Source of the DNA: Bacillota bacterium
GTDB taxonomy: Bacteria > Bacillota > Clostridia > Acetivibrionales > DSM-1351
Assembly: GCA_023443515.1 (NCBI GenBank)
Contig: JAEZUC010000123.1
Location: 1 to 12,313, forward strand
Direction: 5' to 3'
Length of the DNA: 12,313 bases
The notes beneath the pieces are model-generated. The model ran no database searches. It was not told the origin of the DNA and was given only the letters and a program-made list of their open reading frames with translations. Positions 1 through 6,448 of the stretch are shown here, piece after piece (position 1 is the first letter of the stretch; each line of letters begins with the position of its first letter). The position numbers and the translations under genes are program-made.

Positions 1-212
1 AAAATTTTGTTCAGTTCTGTAGCTCTTTTTTGGGCATCACTTGAGGAAAGCTTTCCTTTGTATAAGGCATCCTCTTTTTTCTTGAAATCCTCGATTTTTG
101 AACGTAATTCCTTGTTTTTATCAATAATAGTCTTAGCCTGTTTAAGCTCGGTATATTCCTTTGTACCCATTACTGCATTTGTAAGTTCTTTTGCCTTATC
201 ACCTATATTCAT
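1..212 (-). CDS. YlbF/YmcA-family protein (3' end outside window)
   Basis: The minus strand reads an open frame from ATG at 212 to the window edge, giving 70 codons with no stop. A good ribosome site (AAAGGAGTG, about 218-226) lies just upstream and decides the start. The protein begins MNIGDKAKELTNAVMGTKEY and is helical and highly charged, with the pattern of short heptad helices seen in the Com_YlbF (YlbF/YmcA/YheA) family. In Bacillus subtilis, YlbF and YmcA act with YaaT in a cytoplasmic complex that influences RNase Y-dependent mRNA processing and, through it, competence, biofilm and sporulation; YheA-like members are less well understood. The family call rests on the overall pattern of the N-terminal half only, so I do not assign a gene name. 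It is divergent from the GH18-LRR gene, with 158 bp between the start codons. Confidence 0.7.
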   Translation of the reverse strand, partial: MNIGDKAKELTNAVMGTKEYTELKQAKTIIDKNKELRSKIEDFKKKEDALYKGKLSSSDAQKRATELNKI

Positions 213-327
213 TGCAAACACTCCTTTATTAAACGGCTTTTGATTGCATAGTGTATTGTATGATGACAGGCATGTATTTGTTCTTTTGCTCTGTAACTAA
301 TTTTTAACATAGGGACTAGGTCTGATG

Positions 328-336
328 TGATAAAAT
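328..336 (+). promoter_or_regulatory. Candidate extended -10 promoter for the GH18-LRR gene
   Basis: The stretch TGATAAAAT is a TGn-extended -10 element (TAAAAT, five of six to TATAAT). It would start transcription near 343, leaving a leader of under 30 nt before the ribosome site at 353-360 and the ATG at 371. No convincing -35 box is visible, so the call is weak. Confidence 0.3.
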
Positions 337-370
337 CAGTATATAAATTAATAGAGGTGGTAATTAAGAA

Positions 371-2137
371 ATGAAAATACATAAGACACTTATTTGCTTG
401 ATACTTATACTGACGATGGTAGCTGGTCTTGTTTCTCCTAATACATCTCAAGTGCAGGCAGCAGCTGTAAAAAAACTTGAACTTCACGCATTTTATCCTG
501 CACAGGCAACTTTTTCGGATAATTTAAAAAAATACATAGATCCCCTTGATTCAGTAAGCTTTCTATGGGGCAGTTTCTACGGTGACCTCACAGATGGTAT
601 AAATACTACCTTCGGAAAGAATGGAAATAAAGATTTTTATTATCCAAATGATTATATTGAGGTTCTTAAATACGCTAAAAGCAAGAATAAGTCGATTCAA
701 ATAGGTATTTTTTCAGATAGCGTAAATGCGGAAAAAATCCTCCCTTACAAAGAGCAGAGAGATAAAGCCATTCAATCCATAATCGACTTAATGAAAAGTG
801 ATGTATCACAGGGGAGTAATATATATTTCGACGGAGTTGTTATTGACATAGAAGGGCTCAACGGGCAAAAAATGAGCAGCTTCTTTAACCAGTTTCTGAA
901 AGAACTTAAACCCAGACTGACAGAAATAAATAAAAAATTGTTTGTTGCAGTTAATTCTTTGCGGTATTACTCAGGCTACGATTATTCTACCATTTCGCAG
1001 ATAGCCGACAGAATGATAATAATGGCCCATGACTACGAACCTTCGACAAAGCTCACAAAAGAACAGGTGATGCAGTATACAGGCTATGACAGCCTGAATC
1101 CAATAGACAGTCTTGCCCCTATCAGAGAAATTCAGCGGGTAATGGAGGATGTAAAAAAATATATCAGTAAGAATAATTTGAATAAGATAATGCTTCAGAT
1201 AAGCTTTGATGCTACACAGTGGAGATTTCAGATTCCAAAGAACTCTACCTGGAAAAAGACAGGGAAAAAGACTTTGAGTTTGGATGTTGTTCTTCCTCAT
1301 CCAACGTATAAGATGCTGTATGATAGGGTAATGAATAAGGACGGTAATGGTAAATCAATTACATATGGCTATAATAATGAACTTGAAAGTCCTGTTATGC
1401 AATATTTCAATATAAGCAATGACACACAGAACATTTGTCTTTACGAAAACAGCAGAAGTGTAAAGGCTAAAATAGATATCTCAAAACAGTACGGCATAGG
1501 CGGTATATCGTTGTGGAGCCTTTCAAATGTTCCTGATTATACCAACAGTACCGCAAAGGCATACGGTCTTGACGTGTGGGATTCAATTATTAGGGCCCTT
1601 CCCTTGACAGCATCGGTATCTCAGACAAAAGCAACCTTTACAGACAAAGTTGTCGAAAAAGCCGTAAGAACAAAAATATCCAAACCTTCCGGGACATTAT
1701 ACAAATCGGATTTGGCTAAAGTGTACAGATTGAAGATTCCGGCAGGGTACAAGACCTTGAATGATTTAAAGTTGCTTACCAATCTGGAGTACCTGGATTT
1801 GAGCAACACAAAGCTTACAAGCGTATCTAGCCTGGCATCCCTTAAGAACCTGAGAGTGCTTTATTTGTATAAGAACAGTATAAAAGATATTACTCCGCTT
1901 AAAGGACTTACAAAGTTGGAGATTCTTTCAATAAATGGGAACAAAGTTTCAAATATAAGTACTTTAGCCGGTTTTGCACAGCTTACAGAGCTTTATATCA
2001 GGGAAAATGCCATAACGGATTATTCTCCTGTTGCAAAACTTAAAAATTTAAATATACTGTATCTTAAAGGCAATAAGTCCATAAACTATAGTAAGCTTCA
2101 GACAATAAAAAAAGGTCTTATTGAATCTGATTTTTAA
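371..2137 (+). CDS. Secreted GH18-like glycosidase with C-terminal leucine-rich repeats
   Basis: This 588-residue protein starts at an ATG preceded by AGAGGTGG (353-360). Residues 1-30 form a signal peptide (KIHK, a hydrophobic core, then VQA before the likely cleavage), so it is exported. Residues about 35-410 resemble a GH18 barrel of the spore-wall YaaH/SleL kind. The strand-4 motif is FDGVVIDIEG, with D154, D159 and the acid/base E161; the middle Asp of DxxDxDxE is Val157. DRMIIMAHDYE (213-223) matches the strand-6 M-x-Y-D region, and GISLWSLS (378-385) carries the strand-8 Trp382. After a linker, residues 470-569 hold five internalin-type leucine-rich repeats of exactly 22 residues starting at 470, 492, 514, 536 and 558, with a short cap after them. 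The likely role is cleaving or binding a beta-1,4 GlcNAc polymer such as peptidoglycan or chitin at the cell or spore surface, with the LRR as a binding platform; the substrate is not shown by the sequence. No dockerin, SLH or LPxTG anchor is seen, and no terminator follows it. Confidence 0.75.
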   Translation: MKIHKTLICLILILTMVAGLVSPNTSQVQAAAVKKLELHAFYPAQATFSDNLKKYIDPLDSVSFLWGSFYGDLTDGINTTFGKNGNKDFYYPNDYIEVLKYAKSKNKSIQIGIFSDSVNAEKILPYKEQRDKAIQSIIDLMKSDVSQGSNIYFDGVVIDIEGLNGQKMSSFFNQFLKELKPRLTEINKKLFVAVNSLRYYSGYDYSTISQIADRMIIMAHDYEPSTKLTKEQVMQYTGYDSLNPIDSLAPIREIQRVMEDVKKYISKNNLNKIMLQISFDATQWRFQIPKNSTWKKTGKKTLSLDVVLPHPTYKMLYDRVMNKDGNGKSITYGYNNELESPVMQYFNISNDTQNICLYENSRSVKAKIDISKQYGIGGISLWSLSNVPDYTNSTAKAYGLDVWDSIIRALPLTASVSQTKATFTDKVVEKAVRTKISKPSGTLYKSDLAKVYRLKIPAGYKTLNDLKLLTNLEYLDLSNTKLTSVSSLASLKNLRVLYLYKNSIKDITPLKGLTKLEILSINGNKVSNISTLAGFAQLTELYIRENAITDYSPVAKLKNLNILYLKGNKSINYSKLQTIKKGLIESDF

Positions 2138-2138
2138 C

Positions 2139-2167
2139 TTGAAATAGTTACTTTGTTTTGTCATAAT
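2139..2167 (+). promoter_or_regulatory. Sigma-A-like promoter of the 2214-3614 gene pair
   Basis: TTGAAA (2139-2144), a 17-bp spacer and CATAAT (2162-2167) each match the sigma-A boxes at five of six positions. The -35 box begins two bases after the stop codon of the GH18-LRR gene. A second TATAAT at 2170-2175 overlaps the likely start region but has no -35 box at the right distance. Because no terminator separates the GH18-LRR gene from this pair, read-through is also possible. Confidence 0.5.
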
Positions 2168-2213
2168 GATATAATATTGGAGCTGACTTATTTGTGGTTT
2201 TGAAAGGAGAATT

Positions 2214-2750
2214 ATGAAAAAGTATTTATCCGGAAGCTGGGCAGTTTTAAAAACTTATTTGATTGCCATGCTGATTTTCTACATATTTTTTGTGGGCTTT
2301 TACAAAAGATTAAGCTTGTTTTCGATTTTCGTGTTCGTGATAATGATTGCGTTTCTTTATGCGGAACTCCATCACTTAACAGGAGTGGACAAGCGTAAGT
2401 ACGGTTCTGTAAAGTTCTATGACGGAGCGATATACGGTATTTTGGCCGTTATACCTTTTGCCATTATTCAGATAATAATATCATTCCTTGATTTATCAAT
2501 AAAGGATGTTAATTTTCCGGTATTAAGAGCTAATCTTATTAAAGGACTTGCCGCACCAATGCTTTTTATTGAAAAATCCATGGGTTATTCGGTAATAGGT
2601 TACATTGTAGCATGGTTCACTATTATATTATTTTCATTTTTAGGGTATTTTGCCGGTTATAAGAAGTTTGATGTTACTGAATATATAAGAAAGATGCTTG
2701 GACTGCAACCTAGAAAGCCAAAACCAAAAAGGAATAGAAGGTTTTTTTAA
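2214..2750 (+). CDS. Four-helix membrane protein of unknown function
   Basis: I do not recognise this 178-residue protein. It starts at an ATG behind a strong GAAAGGAG site. Four hydrophobic segments are visible at about residues 11-29, 33-53, 71-92 and 125-148, separated by a basic loop (KRKYGSVK, 60-67) and a loop around residues 93-120. The last fifteen residues are strongly basic (RKPKPKRNRR), which by the positive-inside rule puts the C-terminus in the cytoplasm. No enzyme or transporter motif is apparent. Its stop codon is followed immediately, with no gap, by the ATG of the next gene, so the two are almost certainly co-transcribed and probably translationally coupled. The acidic partner protein and this basic tail might interact; that is inference. 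Confidence 0.7.
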   Translation: MKKYLSGSWAVLKTYLIAMLIFYIFFVGFYKRLSLFSIFVFVIMIAFLYAELHHLTGVDKRKYGSVKFYDGAIYGILAVIPFAIIQIIISFLDLSIKDVNFPVLRANLIKGLAAPMLFIEKSMGYSVIGYIVAWFTIILFSFLGYFAGYKKFDVTEYIRKMLGLQPRKPKPKRNRRFF

Positions 2751-3614
2751 ATGGATAAAAACAGGATTATTTCAAATAGCTATAATGAGGCAATAGAAGA
2801 GGGGTTTAATAAATACCTACAGGAAAAAGCAACGGCTGTAAACAGCGAAGTAAAAATAGATGAAGAAGCACTGATTGCTGATATAGAAGAAAAATGGCTT
2901 ACAACGGTTTTGCCGGAGCTAGACGGAACTGCACCGGGAGAATTTATAAATTCATTGTCTTCACATGATGAATTGTTTGAATTTTTCTTGAGCATTGCAA
3001 GTATTTCAGATGTCGGAGTTCCTGATATTCTCATTGAAAGGTTTAAAGCTTACGGTGGGAAGACTTCTTCCGACAGGTTGTTTGACTACGTAAAAAGTTC
3101 CCTTTCATCCGAGATTAAGGATTTGGATGAAATTTACTCTGCTGTTTCTCAAGCAGTGTATGTAATCGGGTGTCTGCAAGAAGAGGAGTACAAGAAAAGG
3201 CTTATTGATTTGCTAATTGAAACCAGTCGGGATGAAATGATTTCTGAAGCTGTTTGTGCTTCAATAGTTGAGTATGGTGTAAGTATCCTGAATGATGTGA
3301 TAGATGCCTTCGGTACTGCAGAGGATCAGACAGCAAAGGAACATTTCCTGGCATGTGTTGCTGAAATTTGCAGTGAAAATAAGTACAGATCCGATGAGGT
3401 TTTCTATTTCATGAAAAATGCTTTCCATACAATTTCAAACCTTAATCTGATTGTGGAGATACTTGGTGATTACGGGGATGGTAGAGCAATTCCCTTATTA
3501 AGGGGTTACGTTCTTAAAAATATCAATGAAATTGATGTTGCTTCTTTTAATCAAATGAGAGCAATAATTAAAAAACTTGGTGGAGACATAGAAGATCTGG
3601 TTTACACTAAATAA
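2751..3614 (+). CDS. Acidic all-helical (HEAT-like) cytoplasmic protein
   Basis: This 287-residue protein has no signal peptide or membrane segment and is rich in Glu and Asp. Its ATG abuts the stop of the membrane-protein gene, and its ribosome site (AGAAGG, 2736-2741) lies inside the end of that gene. Most of it predicts as paired helices. The clearest repeat-like unit is near the C-terminus, where LIVEILGDYGDGRAIPLL (about 230-250) has the pattern of a HEAT or PBS-lyase-type repeat. The segment LPELDGTAPGEFINSL (about 54-69) resembles a short motif I associate with other Firmicute hypothetical proteins. No catalytic motif is visible. A scaffold or regulatory partner of the membrane protein is a reasonable guess, but the function is unknown. 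Transcription ends at the hairpin at 3636. Confidence 0.7.
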   Translation: MDKNRIISNSYNEAIEEGFNKYLQEKATAVNSEVKIDEEALIADIEEKWLTTVLPELDGTAPGEFINSLSSHDELFEFFLSIASISDVGVPDILIERFKAYGGKTSSDRLFDYVKSSLSSEIKDLDEIYSAVSQAVYVIGCLQEEEYKKRLIDLLIETSRDEMISEAVCASIVEYGVSILNDVIDAFGTAEDQTAKEHFLACVAEICSENKYRSDEVFYFMKNAFHTISNLNLIVEILGDYGDGRAIPLLRGYVLKNINEIDVASFNQMRAIIKKLGGDIEDLVYTK

Positions 3615-3635
3615 GTTAATAAAAATCAGTTTTAG

Positions 3636-3665
3636 AAAAACAGGGGGAATTGCTCCTGTTTTTTT
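3636..3665 (+). terminator. Rho-independent terminator of the 2214-3614 pair
   Basis: An 11-bp stem (3636-3646 with 3653-3663, core CAGGGG/CTCCTG including one G-U pair) with a six-base loop is followed by a T-run ending at 3665. It lies 21 bp after the stop codon and separates the pair from cwlD. Confidence 0.85.
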
Positions 3666-3764
3666 CTGTTGTTAGGACAATTTGTTTTCCTTTTATGCAT
3701 AAGTAGGACTAAGTTGAATATCCATAATAATAAGATACTCAAAAATGATTAAGGAAGGATACCC

Positions 3765-4559
3765 ATGATTGTATTAATAAGCAAAAAGAATATATTGTTT
3801 GTTGTTTTATTACTACTTATGTCCATTACAGTTTTAAGCATCGGACTGACAGTTAATTATTCCAAGCCTGTAACAGCGGATGGTAATCAGACTCCCGGAG
3901 AAGGGGTTGCACCTGCCGTGAAAACTGTTATACTTGATGCAGGTCATGGAGGAGAGGACCCGGGAGCTGTAAGTGATTATTCCGGGTTGAAGGAAAAGGA
4001 CGTAAACCTCAATATAATTATGCAGTTAAAGAGTATGATGGAAAAGGATAATTACAAGGTGATTCTCACAAGGGATTCGGACCGTTTGGTGTATACTACG
4101 GAGAGCAACAACATAATCCAGAAGAGAAAAGAGGATTTGACAAGAAGGAAAGGAATTATGGATGATTCCGGTGCTGATTTGGTAGTAAGCGTTCATCTCA
4201 ATAAATTTCCACAGGCACAGTATCACGGGGCGCAGGTCTTCTTTCCACCAAAATCCGATTCAAGTAAAAAGCTGGCAGATGAAATTCAAAATGCAATCAG
4301 GCTAAATGTGGATAATGCCAATGACAGGGTTGCTCTCGTAAAGAAGGACCCTATAATAATTCTCAAAAATTTGAAAACAACTACAGTTGTTGTTGAATGC
4401 GGATTCCTTTCAAATGCAGACGAGGAAAAGAAGCTTGCTACTGAGGAATACCAGAATAAACTGGCATCTGCAATAAAGCTTGGGGTAGACAGCTATTATA
4501 AAAAAGGCGCTAACGATGATATCCAGAAGAACCCGGGCAATGCCGGAAGCTCAAATTAA
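3765..4559 (+). CDS. cwlD: CwlD-like N-acetylmuramoyl-L-alanine amidase
   Basis: This 264-residue protein starts at an ATG with AAGGAAGG (3751-3758) upstream. Residues 8-30 form a single uncleaved-looking N-terminal membrane anchor or signal sequence. The rest is an Amidase_3 domain. The zinc ligands and catalytic acid are in place: H61 in LDAGHGG, E77 in LKEKD, H144 in SVHLN and E211 in VVECGFLSN. The stretch HLNKFPQAQYHGAQVFF is typical of the CwlD branch rather than LytC-type amidases, and there is no SPOR, SH3 or cell-wall-repeat domain. CwlD removes the peptide side chain from muramic acid so that PdaA can make muramic-delta-lactam in the spore cortex, which is what germination enzymes recognise. 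It therefore marks the organism as a spore former. It is slightly longer than the B. subtilis protein because of a hydrophilic C-terminal tail (residues 246-264, KKGANDD through SSN). It appears monocistronic, with terminators on both sides. Confidence 0.85.
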   Translation: MIVLISKKNILFVVLLLLMSITVLSIGLTVNYSKPVTADGNQTPGEGVAPAVKTVILDAGHGGEDPGAVSDYSGLKEKDVNLNIIMQLKSMMEKDNYKVILTRDSDRLVYTTESNNIIQKRKEDLTRRKGIMDDSGADLVVSVHLNKFPQAQYHGAQVFFPPKSDSSKKLADEIQNAIRLNVDNANDRVALVKKDPIIILKNLKTTTVVVECGFLSNADEEKKLATEEYQNKLASAIKLGVDSYYKKGANDDIQKNPGNAGSSN

Positions 4560-4567
4560 AATATAAT

Positions 4568-4602
4568 AAAAAATGCATGGCTCGCTAAGCCATGCATTTT
4601 TT
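4568..4602. terminator. Bidirectional terminator between cwlD and the first chemoreceptor gene
   Basis: A perfect 15-bp stem (4568-4582 with 4588-4602, core ATGCATGGCT/AGCCATGCAT) and a five-base loop are flanked by an A-run on the left and a T-run on the right. It can therefore end transcripts from both strands. It sits between the convergent stops of cwlD (4559) and the receptor gene (4621). Confidence 0.9.
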
Positions 4603-4620
4603 AATTATTTTATTTGCTAA

Positions 4621-6108
4621 TTACAGACCCTTGTAACCATTTAGTTCTTCAATAAGTTTATCCAGTTTCAAGTAGTTGTTTTCAATAATACCCATTCTGT
4701 TATTCTGCTCGTTAACGCTTGCGGTTACTTCTTCTGCTGTGGCTGCATTCTTTTCTGTGTTATTGCTGATAATCATTACCTCATCATCAGTAAGTTCAAA
4801 GGATTTATACAAATCGTGAGAAGTTTCCTTAATATGATTGTTTTTTATTTCTATAGTGTGAATTTCACTCTTTATTTGGTTAAATATGTCCCTGGTTTTT
4901 TCTGTTGCGGACTTACTGTTATTTATGTAGATTTTTTCCTTTTTAATCTCCTTGCTTACATCCAGTGCGTTTTTTTCCATCTCCTTTAGTATAGCCTCTA
5001 TCTGATGAGTAAGGTTATTTGACTCTTCAGCCAGTTTTCTTACTTCTTCGGCTACAACTGAGAACCCCTTGCCGGCTTCGCCTGCTCTTGCAGCTTCTAT
5101 GGAGGCATTCAGAGAGAGTAGGTTGGTTTGAGTAGAAATATTGTTAACTGAGGTTAAAATGTTATGTATAATTTTATTTTTTCCAATCAAGTCAGTAGCC
5201 AATTTTTCCACTAAATTTATTGTATTGAAGGCATCAATCATCTCATCTGATAGAGTATCTACGCAATTGCTCCCGTTTCCGATGTTTATTACTGCACTTT
5301 CAACAGCTGAATTCATGGCACTTGAAGCTTCTATTGATAATTCCATTTTATTTTTACCGGTTTGAAATAGATTCTTTATTTTATGGATACTCTCCACTTC
5401 TTTTTCAGCTTCCTCAGCTACAATATTAAAAGCTTTTCCGATTTCTTCGGCGATTTCTTTTGTAGATTTAATGCTTTCTTTTATGTCTGAACTTATTTTC
5501 GAAAGGCTATGACTTGTTACTTTTATCTCTTTATACAGGCTTTCGACCTTTTCTTTGGATGATATGGCGTTGATGGCTGTGTCTTCCAACTTGATATACA
5601 ATTTCTTTGTCAAATAGCTTAGGAAAAACAATACAAAAGCGGATACAAATATGTACATATTGAAAAAGACCAGATCCACAATATTATTATCTTGAAAAAT
5701 TTGTCCTTTAAAATTGAAGTATGAGTAAGTAGTAAGGAAACAACCTATAACTGAACAAACTAGGACAGGCCTGATGTCGCTGTAAATACTGACAATAACT
5801 ATAGCCAGGAAGACGGTGAGATACGTAGTGAGACTCGGATTACTGGTTATCATAATAAAACTGATAATACCCATAGTACAGGTGAAGTAATACATTGTAG
5901 CTTTGGGGTATATTTTTTTAAATACAAGAAAACCACCGACAGCACACAAGGGATACCCTATTAATCCCAGAAGCAGGATACCGTTTAAAGGCATTTTAAA
6001 AATAAAATCAACTGCAACTCGTAAAGAAATTGAAGCAAGTAAGCAAAGCAGCACAATCTTATTTTTCTGATAAAGCTGTTCTTTTACCAAATGACTGAAC
6101 ATATTCAT
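4621..6108 (-). CDS. Six-helix membrane chemoreceptor (MCP), copy 1
   Basis: This is a 495-residue methyl-accepting chemotaxis protein starting at ATG 6108 (MNMFSHLVKEQ). The frame is open to a GTG at 6114, but the AGGGGG site (6118-6123) is only three bases from that GTG and nine from the ATG, and copy 2 starts at the same MNM. Residues about 18-38, 42-62, 71-88, 93-110, 114-130 and 144-168 are six membrane helices with short loops, so there is no extracellular sensor domain. No HAMP domain follows; helix 6 runs into a long cytoplasmic coiled coil (about 172-490). The hairpin tip has the MCP signature (QTNLLSLNASIEAARAGEAG, 327-346), which contacts CheA/CheW. Candidate methylation stretches include AEEAEKEVES (231-240) and NAATAEEVTAS (454-464). 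It presumably senses a hydrophobic or membrane-derived signal, or membrane state, and controls CheA; the ligand is unknown. It is transcribed divergently from a KAS III-like gene and is about 75% identical to copy 2. Confidence 0.9.
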   Translation of the reverse strand: MNMFSHLVKEQLYQKNKIVLLCLLASISLRVAVDFIFKMPLNGILLLGLIGYPLCAVGGFLVFKKIYPKATMYYFTCTMGIISFIMITSNPSLTTYLTVFLAIVIVSIYSDIRPVLVCSVIGCFLTTYSYFNFKGQIFQDNNIVDLVFFNMYIFVSAFVLFFLSYLTKKLYIKLEDTAINAISSKEKVESLYKEIKVTSHSLSKISSDIKESIKSTKEIAEEIGKAFNIVAEEAEKEVESIHKIKNLFQTGKNKMELSIEASSAMNSAVESAVINIGNGSNCVDTLSDEMIDAFNTINLVEKLATDLIGKNKIIHNILTSVNNISTQTNLLSLNASIEAARAGEAGKGFSVVAEEVRKLAEESNNLTHQIEAILKEMEKNALDVSKEIKKEKIYINNSKSATEKTRDIFNQIKSEIHTIEIKNNHIKETSHDLYKSFELTDDEVMIISNNTEKNAATAEEVTASVNEQNNRMGIIENNYLKLDKLIEELNGYKGL

Positions 6109-6117
6109 TAGCACTTA

Positions 6118-6123
6118 CCCCCT
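6118..6123 (-). promoter_or_regulatory. Ribosome binding site fixing the copy 1 receptor start
   Basis: AGGGGG on the minus strand lies nine bases before ATG 6108 and only three before GTG 6114, so the ATG is the likely start. Copy 2 has the same GGGGGT site at a similar distance from its ATG. Confidence 0.75.
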
Positions 6124-6183
6124 AAAATAAAAAAAAATAAAATAATAATGAAGTTGTACAAGAAGAGTGGAATATTAAGAAAA

Positions 6184-6221
6184 TGTAAACCCTATATTTA
6201 AGAAATAATATAAAATTTACA
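6184..6221 (-). other. Hairpin at the 5' end of the copy 1 receptor leader
   Basis: On the transcribed minus-strand RNA, bases 6221-6207 can pair with 6198-6184 as a continuous 15-bp stem (UGUAAA, three U-G pairs, then UAUAUU) with an eight-base loop. The predicted transcription start is near 6221, so the hairpin would sit at the extreme 5' end of the message. No equivalent is seen in the leader of copy 2. Confidence 0.4.
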
Positions 6222-6227
6222 ATTCAT

Positions 6228-6256
6228 ATTATATCCTTTCAACTTTAGTAATACAA
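6228..6256 (-). promoter_or_regulatory. Sigma-A promoter of the copy 1 receptor gene
   Basis: On the minus strand, TTGTAT (6256-6251), a 17-bp spacer and a perfect TATAAT (6233-6228) form a sigma-A promoter. The last bases of the spacer and the -10 box read AAGGATATAATAT in copy 2 and AAAGGATATAATATG here. The leader would be about 113 nt. No motility sigma-D (GCCGATAT) element is present. Confidence 0.65.
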
Positions 6257-6300
6257 CACAAACGTTACAAAAATATACAATTTTTTTGTAAAAAATATCA

Positions 6301-6333
6301 TATAATAAAGATTAATAGAATTATGTGGCGAAA
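6301..6333 (+). promoter_or_regulatory. Conserved block upstream of KAS III-like copy 1
   Basis: The block starts with TATAATAAAG and ends with TGGCGAAA. The corresponding region of unit 2 (9184-9210) has TATAATTAAG and TGGCGCAAA. This is among the clearer similarities between two otherwise drifted AT-rich intergenic regions. It may combine a -10 box with a downstream operator or leader element; no good -35 box is visible at the right distance. Confidence 0.35.
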
Positions 6334-6432
6334 TTTATATGAAATTGATATTGATTTATGTCAAATTGTTTATTACTATATGATTAGCATAATTATTACA
6401 TCCTAGTTAAATTGTAACTCGTTATACTATTT

Positions 6433-6440
6433 AAGGAGGT
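6433..6440 (+). promoter_or_regulatory. Ribosome binding site fixing the KAS III-like copy 1 start
   Basis: AAGGAGGT is a near-perfect ribosome site eight bases before ATG 6449. An in-frame TTG at 6443 is only two bases away, too close to be used. Confidence 0.85.
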
Positions 6441-6448
6441 ATTTGCTA

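Larger units (their letters stand above)
6109..6448. other. AT-rich divergent intergenic region of unit 1
   Basis: This 340-bp stretch separates the two start codons and contains no plausible gene. It holds the leader, hairpin and sigma-A promoter of the receptor gene on the minus strand. On the plus strand it has a block shared with the equivalent region of unit 2 (6301-6333). A further loose sigma-A-like pair, TTGTTT (6366-6371) and CATAAT (6388-6393) with a 16-bp spacer, could serve the KAS III-like gene but is not conserved in unit 2. Confidence 0.6.

Noticed and set aside
3715..3740. Possible sporulation sigma-G promoter before cwlD (TGAATA and GATACTC)
   Set aside because: The boxes look right singly, but the spacer is 13 bp instead of 17-18, so the match is probably chance in AT-rich DNA.
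6109..6114. Upstream GTG start (6114) for the copy 1 receptor
   Set aside because: It lies three bases from the AGGGGG site, too close, and the paralogue starts at the matching ATG.
6109..6220. Riboswitch in the receptor leader
   Set aside because: The leader is low-complexity and AT-rich apart from one hairpin; no known riboswitch core is recognisable and copy 2 has no equivalent fold.
6443..6448. Upstream TTG start for KAS III-like copy 1
   Set aside because: Only two bases separate it from AAGGAGGT; ATG 6449 has ideal spacing and matches the start of copy 2.
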